From Leisingera thetidis (lineage in GTDB: Bacteria; Pseudomonadota; Alphaproteobacteria; Rhodobacterales; Rhodobacteraceae): a stretch of DNA of 64,000 bases. The DNA lies in contig NZ_CP109787.1 in assembly GCF_025857195.1 (NCBI RefSeq), forward strand, positions 3,261,501 through 3,325,500, given 5' to 3'. The notes beneath the pieces are model-generated. The model was not told where the DNA came from, searched no databases, and saw nothing but the letters and a program-made list of their open reading frames with translations. The position numbers and the translations under genes were made by a program. Shown piece after piece: positions 24,639 through 32,984 of this stretch (positions are counted from its first letter, which is position 1; the number at the start of each line of letters is the position of its first letter).

Positions 24639-26771
24639 TCACATGGCGAAACTGCCGTAGGGAATGAAACGCACCGGGTCGCCCGGCCTGACATGGGCGG
24701 GCCCGTCGGCCAGTTCCACCAGCCCTTCGGCCCAGCTGAGGCCGCTGATGCGGCCGGAGCCTTCGGATTGGAACACCTCTGCCCTGCCGCCGCGCACCCG
24801 CGCCCGCAGGTACTCGCGGCGGCCCGGCTTCTTGCGCTTTTCAAAGGCCGCCGGAACCTCGAACCCCTGCGGCTCCCTCCAGCCCGCGCCCGCCATCAGC
24901 CCCATCGCGGGCCGGGCAAAGATCAGCGTGCAGACCAGCGCGGCCACCGGGTTGCCCGGCAGCCCGAACACCGGCGTGCCCTGCCACATGCCCAGCGCCA
25001 GCGGGCGGCCCGGCTTCAGCGCGATGCGCCATTCCTGCATCGCGCCCGCCTCGCGCAGCAGCGCCGACATGTGGTCCTCGTCGCCTGCCGAGGCGCCGCC
25101 AGAGGTCAGGATCACATCCGTCTGCACCGCCGCGGCATCCAGCCGTGCGCGCAGGTCGGCGCGGTCATCGGCGGCCTTGCCCAGATCCACCGGCACAAAG
25201 CCCAGCTGCCGGATCAGCGCCAGCAGCATCGGCCGGTTGGCGTCAAAGATCTGCCCGTCCGCCGCAGGCTCCCCCGCCTCCACCAGCTCATCCCCGGTGG
25301 AGAGCACGCCGGCGCGCAGCGGCAGCCGCACCGCCAGTTCCGCCAGCCCGGTGGCAGAGGCCAGCGCCAGATCCGCCGGTGTGACCACCCGGCCGGCCGG
25401 CAGGATCACGCTGCCGGCGCCGGCATCCTCGCCTGCCCTGCGGGTGTTCGCCCCCTGTTTCAGCGGGCCGTTGAAGGCGATCTGCGCGCCGTCGGTGCGG
25501 ACGTCCTCCTCGAGGAGCACCGTGTCCACCCCGTCGGGCAGCGCCGCACCGGTCAGCACGCGGATGGCGCTGCCTGCAGGCACGGTTGCGTCATGGGGAA
25601 CGCCCGCCGCCGCCCGGCCCGGCACCAGAGGCAGCACATGCGGCCCCGCGCCCCGGCCGCCGGCAAAGCCATAGCCGTCCACCGCCGTGTTCGGCTGCGG
25701 CGGATTGGAGCGCCTGGCCACCGCATCCTCTGCCAGCACCCGGCCAAGGGCGTCCGCCAGCGGCACGGTTTCGGCACCGGTGACCGGCCCCAGCCGGTCC
25801 TTCAGCAACGCCAGCGCGTCGTCCACCGGCGTCCAGTCGACGCCCGCAGGCAGGGCAAAGCAATCGTTGCTGAGCGGCGGCGGTGTCAGCCCCGCCGGCT
25901 CATCCGAGGCCAGAGCGTTCAAGCGGTCTTCATATCCGGTTCCCAAAATCCAAGCCTCCTCTCGGGCTTCCTCAGGTACAGCGGCCAGCATTGCGGCAAT
26001 TTCTTCCGCCGGCAGACGGCTGAGCGCCTGCGACAAGAGACGCATCTGCACCCGGTCACGTATTTCTTCCGGGCCGGCAGCAGCCATGGCGGCCCTGACC
26101 GCGGGTTCAATCAATCCTGGCCAAACTTCTGCAAACACAATTTGCGCATCCGCAATCTTTTCGAAAGGCCAGACAGCGGCGTTGTGCCGGAGCCGCAACC
26201 GCTGCAGGACCGGCAGCCCCATGAGGACCTGGCTGCCTGCCGTCGGGTTGAAGAACAGTTGAAAACAGGACGAAGACGCCTTGGCCGCCAGATCCGCGCT
26301 GCGCCGTTCTGCAACGTCCTCATAGGTTATACCTGCCTTGCGGTAGGGAATGTCCGGCCAGTTTGTCTCGTTTGGCTTTCCCCAGAACGGACCGGCGCCG
26401 GCAAACAGCCGGTTCATTGCAGAGGCAACGTCGAACCGGTTGTTGCTGCCGTCCTCAGCGTCTTCGATACGCTCTTCCAACCACTGCCACAGAGCAAAGG
26501 GGTTATCCAACCCGGTGATCCGGCGCGCGAATCCGCGCGGATAACCGAAAGGAAAATCAAAAACCGCCAGCACCCTCCGCCCCGCAGCCTGTTCCTCACC
26601 AAGGAAGCTGCAGAGCCACATCTCAGCCTCCTGCCGGCTGCGGCAGTAGATCTGCTGTCCGGCGGTTCCGCCGCGCGCCACTCCGATCCAAATCGCATCC
26701 TTGCTTTTGCGCCGGGGCCTGCGCTTGGCGGCGGACCAGTCGACGGCCAGAATGGTGTCAAAACAGCTCAC
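24639..26771 (-). CDS. moeA: Fusion: N-terminal RNase H-like (DUF429-type) domain plus molybdopterin molybdotransferase MoeA
   Basis: A 710-aa protein, about 300 residues longer than usual MoeA. The C-terminal part (about 299-710) is a complete MoeA: VPLADALGRVLAED, DGYGFAGG, IRVLTGAALPDGVDTVLLEE, VLSTGDELVE, LTSGGASAGDEDH and FGLPGNPVAA. It inserts molybdate into molybdopterin. The N-terminal part begins ILAVDWSAAK and has AVFDFPFGYPRGF, Asp-bearing motifs that fit an RNase H-like DUF429 fold. The N-terminal half (about 25930-26771) is visibly less GC-rich than the MoeA half, suggesting a join near 25880. The start overlaps mobB by 4 nt. Confidence 0.88.
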   Translation of the reverse strand: MSCFDTILAVDWSAAKRRPRRKSKDAIWIGVARGGTAGQQIYCRSRQEAEMWLCSFLGEEQAAGRRVLAVFDFPFGYPRGFARRITGLDNPFALWQWLEERIEDAEDGSNNRFDVASAMNRLFAGAGPFWGKPNETNWPDIPYRKAGITYEDVAERRSADLAAKASSSCFQLFFNPTAGSQVLMGLPVLQRLRLRHNAAVWPFEKIADAQIVFAEVWPGLIEPAVRAAMAAAGPEEIRDRVQMRLLSQALSRLPAEEIAAMLAAVPEEAREEAWILGTGYEDRLNALASDEPAGLTPPPLSNDCFALPAGVDWTPVDDALALLKDRLGPVTGAETVPLADALGRVLAEDAVARRSNPPQPNTAVDGYGFAGGRGAGPHVLPLVPGRAAAGVPHDATVPAGSAIRVLTGAALPDGVDTVLLEEDVRTDGAQIAFNGPLKQGANTRRAGEDAGAGSVILPAGRVVTPADLALASATGLAELAVRLPLRAGVLSTGDELVEAGEPAADGQIFDANRPMLLALIRQLGFVPVDLGKAADDRADLRARLDAAAVQTDVILTSGGASAGDEDHMSALLREAGAMQEWRIALKPGRPLALGMWQGTPVFGLPGNPVAALVCTLIFARPAMGLMAGAGWREPQGFEVPAAFEKRKKPGRREYLRARVRGGRAEVFQSEGSGRISGLSWAEGLVELADGPAHVRPGDPVRFIPYGSFAM

Positions 26772-27259
26772 AAATCCAGCTCGGCCAGAATGAAATCCGC
26801 AATCGCGGCCGTGTCATCCAGATCGAGCACCGGACGGTCCAGGTCCAGCGGGGTGTCGCTGGCAACCGCCCGGATGGTCTGATCCCCCGGCGCGATCAGC
26901 TGCGTGCCGGCCGCGTGCCGGTGCGCCTCGATCTTGGGGTGGCGCTCGCGCTTGTAGCCTTCGGCCAGCACCAGATCGACCGGGCTGAGCCGCGCCAGCA
27001 GGTCCGCCAGCGGCGGTTCCGCCGCGCCGCGCAGCTCCTGCATGATCGCCACGCGGCCCGCGGAAGCCAGCACCACCTCGGACGCGCCCGCGGCGCGGTG
27101 GCGGTAGCTGTCGGTGCCGGGCTGATCCACATCAACGCCGTGATGGGCGTGCTTGATGGTGGAAACGGTCACCCCTCGGGCGGTGATCTCGGCCACCAGC
27201 CGCTCCATCAGCCCGGTCTTGCCGTTGTTCTTCCAGCCGGTGACGCCGTAGATCTTCAT
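26768..27259 (-). CDS. mobB: Molybdopterin-guanine dinucleotide biosynthesis adaptor MobB
   Basis: A 163-aa P-loop protein with GVTGWKNNGKTGLMERL (Walker A, about residues 5-21), STIKHAHH with conserved His, and DLVLAEGYKRERHPKIE, the MobB signature. It is a GTP-binding helper of molybdenum cofactor guanylation. It overlaps mobA (4 nt) upstream and moeA (4 nt) downstream, which implies translational coupling. Confidence 0.94.
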   Translation of the reverse strand: MKIYGVTGWKNNGKTGLMERLVAEITARGVTVSTIKHAHHGVDVDQPGTDSYRHRAAGASEVVLASAGRVAIMQELRGAAEPPLADLLARLSPVDLVLAEGYKRERHPKIEAHRHAAGTQLIAPGDQTIRAVASDTPLDLDRPVLDLDDTAAIADFILAELDL

Positions 27260-27894
27260 GCCAGCAGCGCCTCGGCGCGGGCCAGATCCTCGGGCGTGTT
27301 GATGTTGAAGAAGGGGTCAAAGGGGTCCGCGCCGAACAGCGCCTCGCGGCCGCCGTGCCGGTCGGTCCATAGCACCACCTTGCGCAGGCCGTCATTCAAG
27401 GCAGCGCGCAGGTCCTCGCGCAGGGCAACGGGCCAAAGGCCGAAGGCCGGGTGCCGGTTCACGCGTTTGCCGCCGCCGGATTTCAGCGCCTCGTCGCCGG
27501 TGCGCGGGGTGGTTGCCATTACCAGCGGATGATCCATGCCCTCTGCCGCGGCGGTCAGCCGCGCGACCAGATCGGCCGGAAAGAACGGTGTGTCTGCGGC
27601 GGCGGTGACGATGGTGTCCGCGCCCTGCTCTGCCGCCCAATCGAGGCCCGCGAGCACACCCGCCAAGGGGCCGGCGAAGCCTTCGATGGAGTCGGCAATG
27701 ACCGCCAGGCCCAGATCGGCGAACCGCTCCGGGTCGCCATTTGCGTTGAGCGCTAGGCCCGAGACCTGCGGCGACAGCCGGTCCACCACGCGGGACAGGA
27801 GGCTCTGGCCGCCGACCAGCAGCCGCCCCTTGTCACCGCCGCCCATCCGGGTGGCGAGACCGCCTGCGAGGATTACGCCGAGGGGTGGGGTCAT
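27256..27894 (-). CDS. mobA: Molybdenum cofactor guanylyltransferase MobA
   Basis: A 212-aa nucleotidyltransferase with the N-terminal LGVILAGGLATRMGGGDKG (about residues 5-23), the GTP-binding loop of MobA, VTAAADTPFFP with metal-binding Asp (about 92) and NINTPEDL near the end. It joins GMP to molybdopterin to give bis-MGD for DMSO-reductase-family enzymes such as formate dehydrogenase. ATG 27894 is preferred over an upstream in-frame start, because it opens right on the nucleotide loop and overlaps the upstream stop as ATGA. Confidence 0.94.
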   Translation of the reverse strand: MTPPLGVILAGGLATRMGGGDKGRLLVGGQSLLSRVVDRLSPQVSGLALNANGDPERFADLGLAVIADSIEGFAGPLAGVLAGLDWAAEQGADTIVTAAADTPFFPADLVARLTAAAEGMDHPLVMATTPRTGDEALKSGGGKRVNRHPAFGLWPVALREDLRAALNDGLRKVVLWTDRHGGREALFGADPFDPFFNINTPEDLARAEALLA

Positions 27895-28457
27895 GAAGCA
27901 GCTCCTTGGTTTCTCCAACCTTCTACTGACTTGAGAACATCGCTTGCCTTGGTTTCGCCAAGCGCTCTCTTAGGAAGCACATAGGAAAATGCACCTGCGT
28001 AAAAGAATATTGCGTCCCGGTCATCCATCACCTTTTCGATGGCAGGCCAAGACACACTCCATTTTACATTTGAGCCACTCATCTCGAGCCCATCAGACGA
28101 CAGGTCGAAGTTCATGTTGCCCTTATAGATCGGCGACCAGAGCATCCGCCTTACGTGAAGCGCCAGTTTAAATCGAGCAGACAGCTTCGTCACCAAAAAT
28201 GCCAGCAGCACTCCGAAAAGCGGCACGACGGTCCTCGGCATCTCAGACGATACGTTAATGAACCGAAGTAATACCTTCGCCAAGACTATCATTCCCAAAG
28301 CGAAAATAGCGCCCTCGAGCACTCCTATTCCAAAACCCAACCAGTAACTGCTTCGATTGGAAGCGCTTCGCGGGCACTTGCGCATCGCCCGTATCATTAC
28401 TTTTTCATCAATTGGTTCAAATGATTGAAAGTGATAGTTCAAAACTCTACTCCGCAC
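27891..28457 (-). CDS. YcxB-like membrane protein, low-GC gene inside the molybdenum operon
   Basis: A 188-aa protein with two membrane helices (about residues 42-65 and 75-92) and a C-terminal YcxB-like domain (SVSWPAIEKVMDDRDAIFFY and SYVLPKRAL). Its base composition is strikingly AT-rich against its neighbours (about 45 percent GC in samples such as 27961-28020), a sign of recent acquisition. Yet it overlaps mobA by 4 nt, and fdhD by 11 nt if the first ATG is used. ATG 28397 is an alternative start. Function unknown; nothing links YcxB domains to molybdenum. Confidence 0.75.
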   Translation of the reverse strand: MRSRVLNYHFQSFEPIDEKVMIRAMRKCPRSASNRSSYWLGFGIGVLEGAIFALGMIVLAKVLLRFINVSSEMPRTVVPLFGVLLAFLVTKLSARFKLALHVRRMLWSPIYKGNMNFDLSSDGLEMSGSNVKWSVSWPAIEKVMDDRDAIFFYAGAFSYVLPKRALGETKASDVLKSVEGWRNQGAAS

Positions 28458-29334
28458 TCTTCCGACGGTGTTTCTTCTCTTCCACCGGCGCGTCCTTGGG
28501 GTCCATGTCCCGCACCAGCCGCTCCTCGCCCGAGAGGCAGATAAACCGCTGGCCGCGCATCCGGCCGATCAGGGTCAGGCCCACTTCCCGCGCGATCTCC
28601 ACGCCCCAAGCGGTGAAGCCCGACCGGGACGCCAGCACCGGGATGCCCATCATCGCGGTCTTGATCACCATTTCCGAGGTCAGCCGCCCGGTGGTGTAGA
28701 GGATCTTGTCCGCGGGTTCCGCCTGCTCCGACAGCACCCAGCCGGCGATCTTGTCCACCGCGTTGTGGCGGCCGACGTCCTCCATATAGACCAGCGGGCG
28801 GTCCTGATGGCACAGAACGGTGCCGTGGATGGCGCCGGCCTCGAGATACAGGGAGGGCGTGCGGTTGATCTTATGCGCCAGCGCATAGAGCCAGGAGGTG
28901 CGGACCTCCAGTTCCGGCAGGCGCACGTCCTCCAGCCCCTCCATCATGTCGCCGAAGACAGTGCCCACGGCGCAGCCGGAGGTGCGGGTCTTCTTCTTCA
29001 GCTTTTCCTCGTGGCTGGTTTCGACCGCGGTGCGCACCACCACGGTTTCCAGATCCTCGTCGTAATCGACGCCGGTGACCTCATCCCCGTCGCGCAGCAT
29101 GCCCTGATTGCGCAGGAACCCCAGCGCGAGGTATTCGGGATAGTCGCCGATGGTCATGGCGGTGACGATTTCCTGCGAATTCAGGAAGATGGTCAGCGGG
29201 CGCTCCTCGACCACGGCGATTTCGCTGGCCTCGCCGTTCTGGTCGACGCCGGTCACCGCCCGCGTCAGCCGCGGGTTGGAGACGCCGGGCGCGATCAGAT
29301 ATTCTTCTGTGATATCCATACTCACCAATTGCAT
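28447..29334 (-). CDS. fdhD: Formate dehydrogenase accessory sulfurtransferase FdhD
   Basis: A 295-aa FdhD with VEERPLTIFLNSQEIVTAM near the N-terminus, MEDVGRHNAVDKIAG (about residues 180-194) and TTGRLTSEMVIKTAMMGIPVLASRS (about 212-236). FdhD carries sulfur from IscS to the bis-MGD cofactor of formate dehydrogenase. The E. coli protein has a CxxC loop; here it reads GCAVGT, keeping only one Cys. It is the first gene of the operon fdhD-YcxB-mobA-mobB-moeA, and the catalytic formate dehydrogenase is outside the window. Confidence 0.95.
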   Translation of the reverse strand: MQLVSMDITEEYLIAPGVSNPRLTRAVTGVDQNGEASEIAVVEERPLTIFLNSQEIVTAMTIGDYPEYLALGFLRNQGMLRDGDEVTGVDYDEDLETVVVRTAVETSHEEKLKKKTRTSGCAVGTVFGDMMEGLEDVRLPELEVRTSWLYALAHKINRTPSLYLEAGAIHGTVLCHQDRPLVYMEDVGRHNAVDKIAGWVLSEQAEPADKILYTTGRLTSEMVIKTAMMGIPVLASRSGFTAWGVEIAREVGLTLIGRMRGQRFICLSGEERLVRDMDPKDAPVEEKKHRRKSAE

Positions 29335-29383
29335 TCCTTCTGCGTCCGCCTTAGGCCGGGTGCACGCAATCTAGGACGCGCAG

Positions 29384-30112
29384 ATGGCAATCACCACCAC
29401 CAAATCGGCCTTCTGGCAGGGGTTTCGCGACAGCGCCCCCTTCATTTTCATGGCCTCGCCCTTCGGCTTCCTGTTCGGGGTGCTGGCGGCGGAGGCCGGG
29501 CTGATCGTGCCCGAGGCCTTCGGCTTTTCGCTGGCGGTGTTCGCCGGGGCGGCCCAGTTCACCGCGCTGCAGCTGATGCAGGAGAACGCGCCCTTGATCA
29601 TCATCCTGGTCTCGGCGCTGGCGGTGAACCTGCGGATGGCGATGTATTCCGCCTCACTGACGCCCTATCTGGGCGATGCGCCGATGTGGCAGCGGGCTTT
29701 GGCCGCCTATTTTATCGTCGATCAGTCCTATGCGCTGTCGATTGTCAAATTCGAAAACGAGCCCCGGCTGCCCGCGCCGCAGCGGATGGCCTATTTCTTT
29801 GGCACCAACGGCATCATCGCGCCGGTCTGGGTGATGGCCACCGCGCTGGGGGCGCTGGTGGGCACCCGCATCCCCGACAGCTGGGGCGTCGATTTCGTGC
29901 TGCCGCTGGCGTTTCTGGCAATGATCGGGCCGATGCTTCGGACCCCGGCCCACGTCGCCGCCTGTTTCGTGGCGGTGGCCGCCTCGCTGCCGGCCGCGGC
30001 CCTGCCCTATAACCTGGGGCTGATCGCGGCCGGAATCGCAGGCATGATCGCCGGCGCGCAGGCCGAGCTGTGGCTGGAACGGCAGCGCGCCAAGACGGAG
30101 GCAGCAGAATGA
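29384..30112 (+). CDS. azlC: AzlC-family permease (branched-chain amino acid exporter subunit)
   Basis: A 242-aa membrane protein with five to six helices and the AzlC signatures FRDSAPFIFMASPFGFLFGV and FAGAAQFTALQLM near residues 15-65, then LAVNLRMAMYSASL. It forms a two-component exporter with AzlD, which follows with a 4-nt overlap. Known members export branched-chain amino acids. It is divergent from fdhD (49 bp gap). Confidence 0.88.
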   Translation: MAITTTKSAFWQGFRDSAPFIFMASPFGFLFGVLAAEAGLIVPEAFGFSLAVFAGAAQFTALQLMQENAPLIIILVSALAVNLRMAMYSASLTPYLGDAPMWQRALAAYFIVDQSYALSIVKFENEPRLPAPQRMAYFFGTNGIIAPVWVMATALGALVGTRIPDSWGVDFVLPLAFLAMIGPMLRTPAHVAACFVAVAASLPAAALPYNLGLIAAGIAGMIAGAQAELWLERQRAKTEAAE

Positions 30113-30438
30113 GTGGCATCCCCGCCGTGATCCTCTGGACCGTGATCCTGGGGCTGGCCCTTGGCAGCTTTGGCCTGCGGTTCGTTTTCATCGGTTTCAT
30201 GGGCGGCAAGCCCATCGCGCCCTGGCTGATGCGGCACCTGCGCTATACCGCAGTGGCGATCATCCCGGCCCTGGTGGCGCCGCTGGTGGTCTGGCCTGTG
30301 CCCACGGACGGCGTGCCCAGCCTGATGCACATCGCAGCCGCGGCCGCGACTTTTGCCGCCGGCTATCTGACCAGGAACGTGCTCATTGGCCTGGGCACCG
30401 GCGGTCTTGCGCTGGTGCTGCTGTATCTTGCGGCGTAA
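30109..30438 (+). CDS. azlD: AzlD-family small membrane subunit
   Basis: A 109-aa protein with four hydrophobic segments and an RYTAVAIIPALVAPLVVWP core, typical of AzlD. ATG 30109 overlaps the azlC stop (ATGA); upstream in-frame starts fall inside azlC. It would pair with AzlC in the inner membrane. Confidence 0.88.
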   Translation: MSGIPAVILWTVILGLALGSFGLRFVFIGFMGGKPIAPWLMRHLRYTAVAIIPALVAPLVVWPVPTDGVPSLMHIAAAAATFAAGYLTRNVLIGLGTGGLALVLLYLAA

Positions 30439-30445
30439 GGCTCCG

Positions 30446-30493
30446 CGCCGGGCGGGCGCCTGCGCGGCGTCTGCGGCTTGATGCCGGGCGGGA
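30446..30493. repeat. Remnant of dispersed repeat family 2
   Basis: GCGCCGGGCGGGCGCCTGCG is followed by a GC arm and the end box CGGGCGGGAGC (30483-30493), in the same position between two convergent genes as copies A to C. The middle part with the small hairpin is missing, so this is a partial, low-confidence member. Confidence 0.45.
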
Positions 30494-30494
30494 G

Positions 30495-31115
30495 CTATTC
30501 CGGGGCGGCGCTCAGGTCTGCGTCGCTCTTGGCGAGCCCCGCCTGCAGATCGGCGCTGTCGTTCTCGTAGTAACGCTCGGTCACGACTCCCGGCAGCCGG
30601 CCGAATTGCTCTGCCAGCTTCTCCGGATAGAAGGTGCGGTCCAGACTCTCGAATCCGGGGATCTGCTGCAGGATTCCGATTGTGGCCTGGGCACAGTAGG
30701 CCCCCGGCACGCGGCCGTTGGTCACTGCCAGCCGGTAGGCCTTCTGCGCCTGTTCCGGTGTCACTTCGACCCGCTGCACCACCACGTGGTAGGTGCTGCG
30801 GGCGTGCGCCCCGCGATAGGCTTTCTCCACCGCCGGGGTGATGCCGTAGAGCACATCGTTGCGTTCCGGCACGACGGAGGCATAGAACGAGCCCGCCGGA
30901 TCGAAGATCACCCGCTCGGAGGCGTTGATCATCAGCGACGCATGGCCGCCGCGCCCGGTGCGGTTGTTGATCATGGTGTAAAGGGTGAGCGCGGCCGGGC
31001 CGGGCTGGCGGTAGGCCACCCGTGCCAGCGTGCCGGCATCCGCATTGGGCTGCTGAGGCGCCGCGCAGCCCGCAAGCGCGAGCAGCACCGCGCCAAGGCA
31101 CAGAAGATTACGCAA
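30495..31115 (-). CDS. Lipoprotein with a possible permuted papain-like (NlpC/P60-type) fold
   Basis: A 206-aa lipoprotein: signal sequence MRNLLCLGAVLLALAGC with lipobox LAGC (Cys at residue 17). The mature part has GRGGHASLMINA (about 55-66), FDPAGSFYA, and PGAYCAQATIGIL (about 137-149). A conserved-looking His preceding a Cys, with HASL and YCAQ contexts, fits circularly permuted papain-like hydrolases (YiiX/LRAT type), but this is an inference. It would be anchored to a membrane facing the periplasm. It is convergent with azlD. Confidence 0.75.
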   Translation of the reverse strand: MRNLLCLGAVLLALAGCAAPQQPNADAGTLARVAYRQPGPAALTLYTMINNRTGRGGHASLMINASERVIFDPAGSFYASVVPERNDVLYGITPAVEKAYRGAHARSTYHVVVQRVEVTPEQAQKAYRLAVTNGRVPGAYCAQATIGILQQIPGFESLDRTFYPEKLAEQFGRLPGVVTERYYENDSADLQAGLAKSDADLSAAPE

Positions 31116-31141
31116 AGCGCCTGCCCCCCCTGGTCCGGCAA

Positions 31142-31276
31142 TCAGGTGGCAAAAACCGCCAGGAACAGGGCAAAGAAGATCAGGACAATGCAGGAACGGG
31201 TGATGAAGGTCAGGAAACCTGCATAGACCTTTTCCTGAACGGTGGTGTCCATGGTGCCGTGCTGATGTTCAGCCAT
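31142..31276 (-). CDS. aa3-type cytochrome c oxidase subunit IV, 44 aa
   Basis: A 44-residue protein: MAEHQHGTMDTTVQEKVYAG followed by one membrane helix rich in Phe and Leu (FLTFITRSCIVLIFFALFLA). The EHQHG-MD...QEKTYxGF pattern and size match the small subunit IV of alphaproteobacterial aa3 oxidases, as in Paracoccus and Rhodobacter. Its role in the enzyme is minor or unknown. The main oxidase genes are not in the window, so it is a detached gene. It lies 26 nt upstream of the lipoprotein gene on the same strand. Confidence 0.9.
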   Translation of the reverse strand: MAEHQHGTMDTTVQEKVYAGFLTFITRSCIVLIFFALFLAVFAT

Positions 31277-31456
31277 GTGAGTTATCCCTCGGATTCAGGT
31301 GCATTTTGCCGGTGATTACTGGATTTGCCCTGCGCTGTCACCACGTCATTAAAGCGCATCGGGGTAAAATTTCCCTGACATTGCGTCCCGGCGCCGCCGC
31401 ACAGGCATGTTCTGCCCGCGGCAGGCCGAATCGCCGCCCTGCGCGGGCAGCCTGCG

Positions 31457-31909
31457 TCAGCCCCGTTCCAGATCCGACGCCAGCCGGAAGCCGATCCGGT
31501 TGGCCGGCGCCTCCTGCCGCGCCTTGGGCACCGCCCGCAGCATCACGTTCAGCTGGCTCACATGCTGCACCAGCTGGGTGCGCGCGCCAGCGCCCTCGCT
31601 GCCATAGAAGGTGATGATGTCGGGATCGTAATAGCCCATGCCTTCGATCCGGAGCACCCCCGCATTGCCGCCGGCAAAGCCCATTGCCACCTCGTGCTCG
31701 GCGTCCAGCTGCTGCTCGAAGTTCTGGATGTAGAGGATCAGCCGCTCATAGGCCCAGCGCGCCGGGCTTTTGGCCGCGTCCTGCCGCTGCAGCTTCTCCG
31801 GCACCTTGGTCAGCCCGGCACAGGCCTCGGGGTCGGCGTGGACCTCATGCACACAAGGCAGCACCGCCGCTTCGGCCGCCTCGGCGCTGGTTGAAATCTC
31901 GTTGTCCAT
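31457..31909 (-). CDS. Conserved protein, possibly DUF6173 family
   Basis: A 150-aa soluble protein. A Glu/Ala-rich N-terminus leads to KSPARWAYERLILYIQNFEQ (about 46-65), VAMGFAGGN, IEGMGYYDPDIITFYGSE and a C-terminal NRIGFRL. I associate this pattern with the DUF6173 family of unknown function but could not check. It looks like a cytoplasmic alpha/beta protein. It follows the MBL hydrolase gene by 24 nt on the same strand and may be co-transcribed with it and the acyl-CoA dehydrogenase. Confidence 0.75.
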   Translation of the reverse strand: MDNEISTSAEAAEAAVLPCVHEVHADPEACAGLTKVPEKLQRQDAAKSPARWAYERLILYIQNFEQQLDAEHEVAMGFAGGNAGVLRIEGMGYYDPDIITFYGSEGAGARTQLVQHVSQLNVMLRAVPKARQEAPANRIGFRLASDLERG

Positions 31910-31933
31910 GCTTCCCCCTTCTGCCGGGGTGCA

Positions 31934-32980
31934 TCACCCCTTGCGCTGATAAAGCCAGGCGCCGTCTTCGCGTTTCCAGCGGTCCACCCGGCCGGTGTGG
32001 TACAGATGATTTACATGGGCCACGGATTCGACCAGTGCAAGCCCGTACTCCCCTTCGCCGATTGTGCGCTTGAACAGCGGCGCAAAGCAATCGGCAGCTG
32101 TCCGCGGCTCGGACAGGTGATCCAGAAGCCGTTCCAGCGCGCCGTGATGATTGCCGATCAGCTGCTGCATCCGCAAGGGCAGCCGGGTGAACGGCAGCTT
32201 GTGCCCGCCCAGCGCCAGGTGATCGGGCCGCGCCAGCGTGGACAGCCGCTCGCAGGACTCCAGCCATTCGCCCAAGGGGTCCGCCATCGGTTCGGTCGCG
32301 TAGACGCCGATATTGGGGCTGATGGTCGACAGGATCTGATCGCCGGTGATCACCAGATTGTCATCGCGGCTCCAGAAGGTCGCGTGCTCGGGCGCATGGC
32401 CGTTGCCGGTATGCACGTCCCAGTCGCGCCCGCCCATGCGGATCACGCCGCCCTGCTTGATGCGGGTAAAGCCCAGCGGCATCGGATGCACGGTGTCGGC
32501 AAAGTTGAAGGGCCGGCCGCCGGCCCGGTTGTCATAAAAGGCCTTGTCCATGCCCGCACTGCGGTAATAGGCGAGGGTTTCCTCCGGCCAGACCTCCTGC
32601 ACGTCCAGCGTCAGCATCCGGGCAAACAGCCAGGCGGTGCGGGTGGTGACCAGCTCGGCGCCGTGTTCACTCTGGAACCAGCCCGCAAGGCCGATGTGAT
32701 CCGGGTGGTGGTGTGTGCCCACAACGCGCCGCACCGGCTTGCCCTGCAACGGGCCCGCCATCAGGCTGTCCCAGATCGCGCGGCTCTTGCGGGTGTTGAA
32801 GCCGGTGTCGATCACCGTCCAGCCATCGCCGTCATCCAGCGCATAGATATTGACGTGGTCGAGCTTCATCGGCAGCGGCTGGCGCATCCACAGGACGCCT
32901 TCGGCCACTTCAATGGCTTCGCCCTGTGCAGGCGGTTCCTCCCAAGGGGTGCGGGGCGAGACGTCGGGGATATCCGTCAC
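31934..32980 (-). CDS. Metallo-beta-lactamase-fold hydrolase
   Basis: A 348-aa MBL-fold protein with the zinc motif THHHPDHIG (HxHxDH, about residues 86-94), a later His in HTGNGHAPEHATF (about 190), Asp in VITGDQIL and a final His in LALGGHKLPF. Enzymes of this group are thioesterase- or glyoxalase II-like hydrolases. The start is GTG 32980, 4 nt after the acyl-CoA dehydrogenase stop, so the hydrolase may act on the acyl-CoA or thioester made by that enzyme. A longer open frame upstream is only shadow. Confidence 0.85.
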   Translation of the reverse strand: MTDIPDVSPRTPWEEPPAQGEAIEVAEGVLWMRQPLPMKLDHVNIYALDDGDGWTVIDTGFNTRKSRAIWDSLMAGPLQGKPVRRVVGTHHHPDHIGLAGWFQSEHGAELVTTRTAWLFARMLTLDVQEVWPEETLAYYRSAGMDKAFYDNRAGGRPFNFADTVHPMPLGFTRIKQGGVIRMGGRDWDVHTGNGHAPEHATFWSRDDNLVITGDQILSTISPNIGVYATEPMADPLGEWLESCERLSTLARPDHLALGGHKLPFTRLPLRMQQLIGNHHGALERLLDHLSEPRTAADCFAPLFKRTIGEGEYGLALVESVAHVNHLYHTGRVDRWKREDGAWLYQRKG

Positions 32981-32984
32981 CGTC

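Noticed and set aside
28458..29334. Whether FdhD might be broken because only one Cys is present
   Set aside because: The frame is intact at full length with all other motifs, so it is not a pseudogene; the change is listed as an oddity instead.
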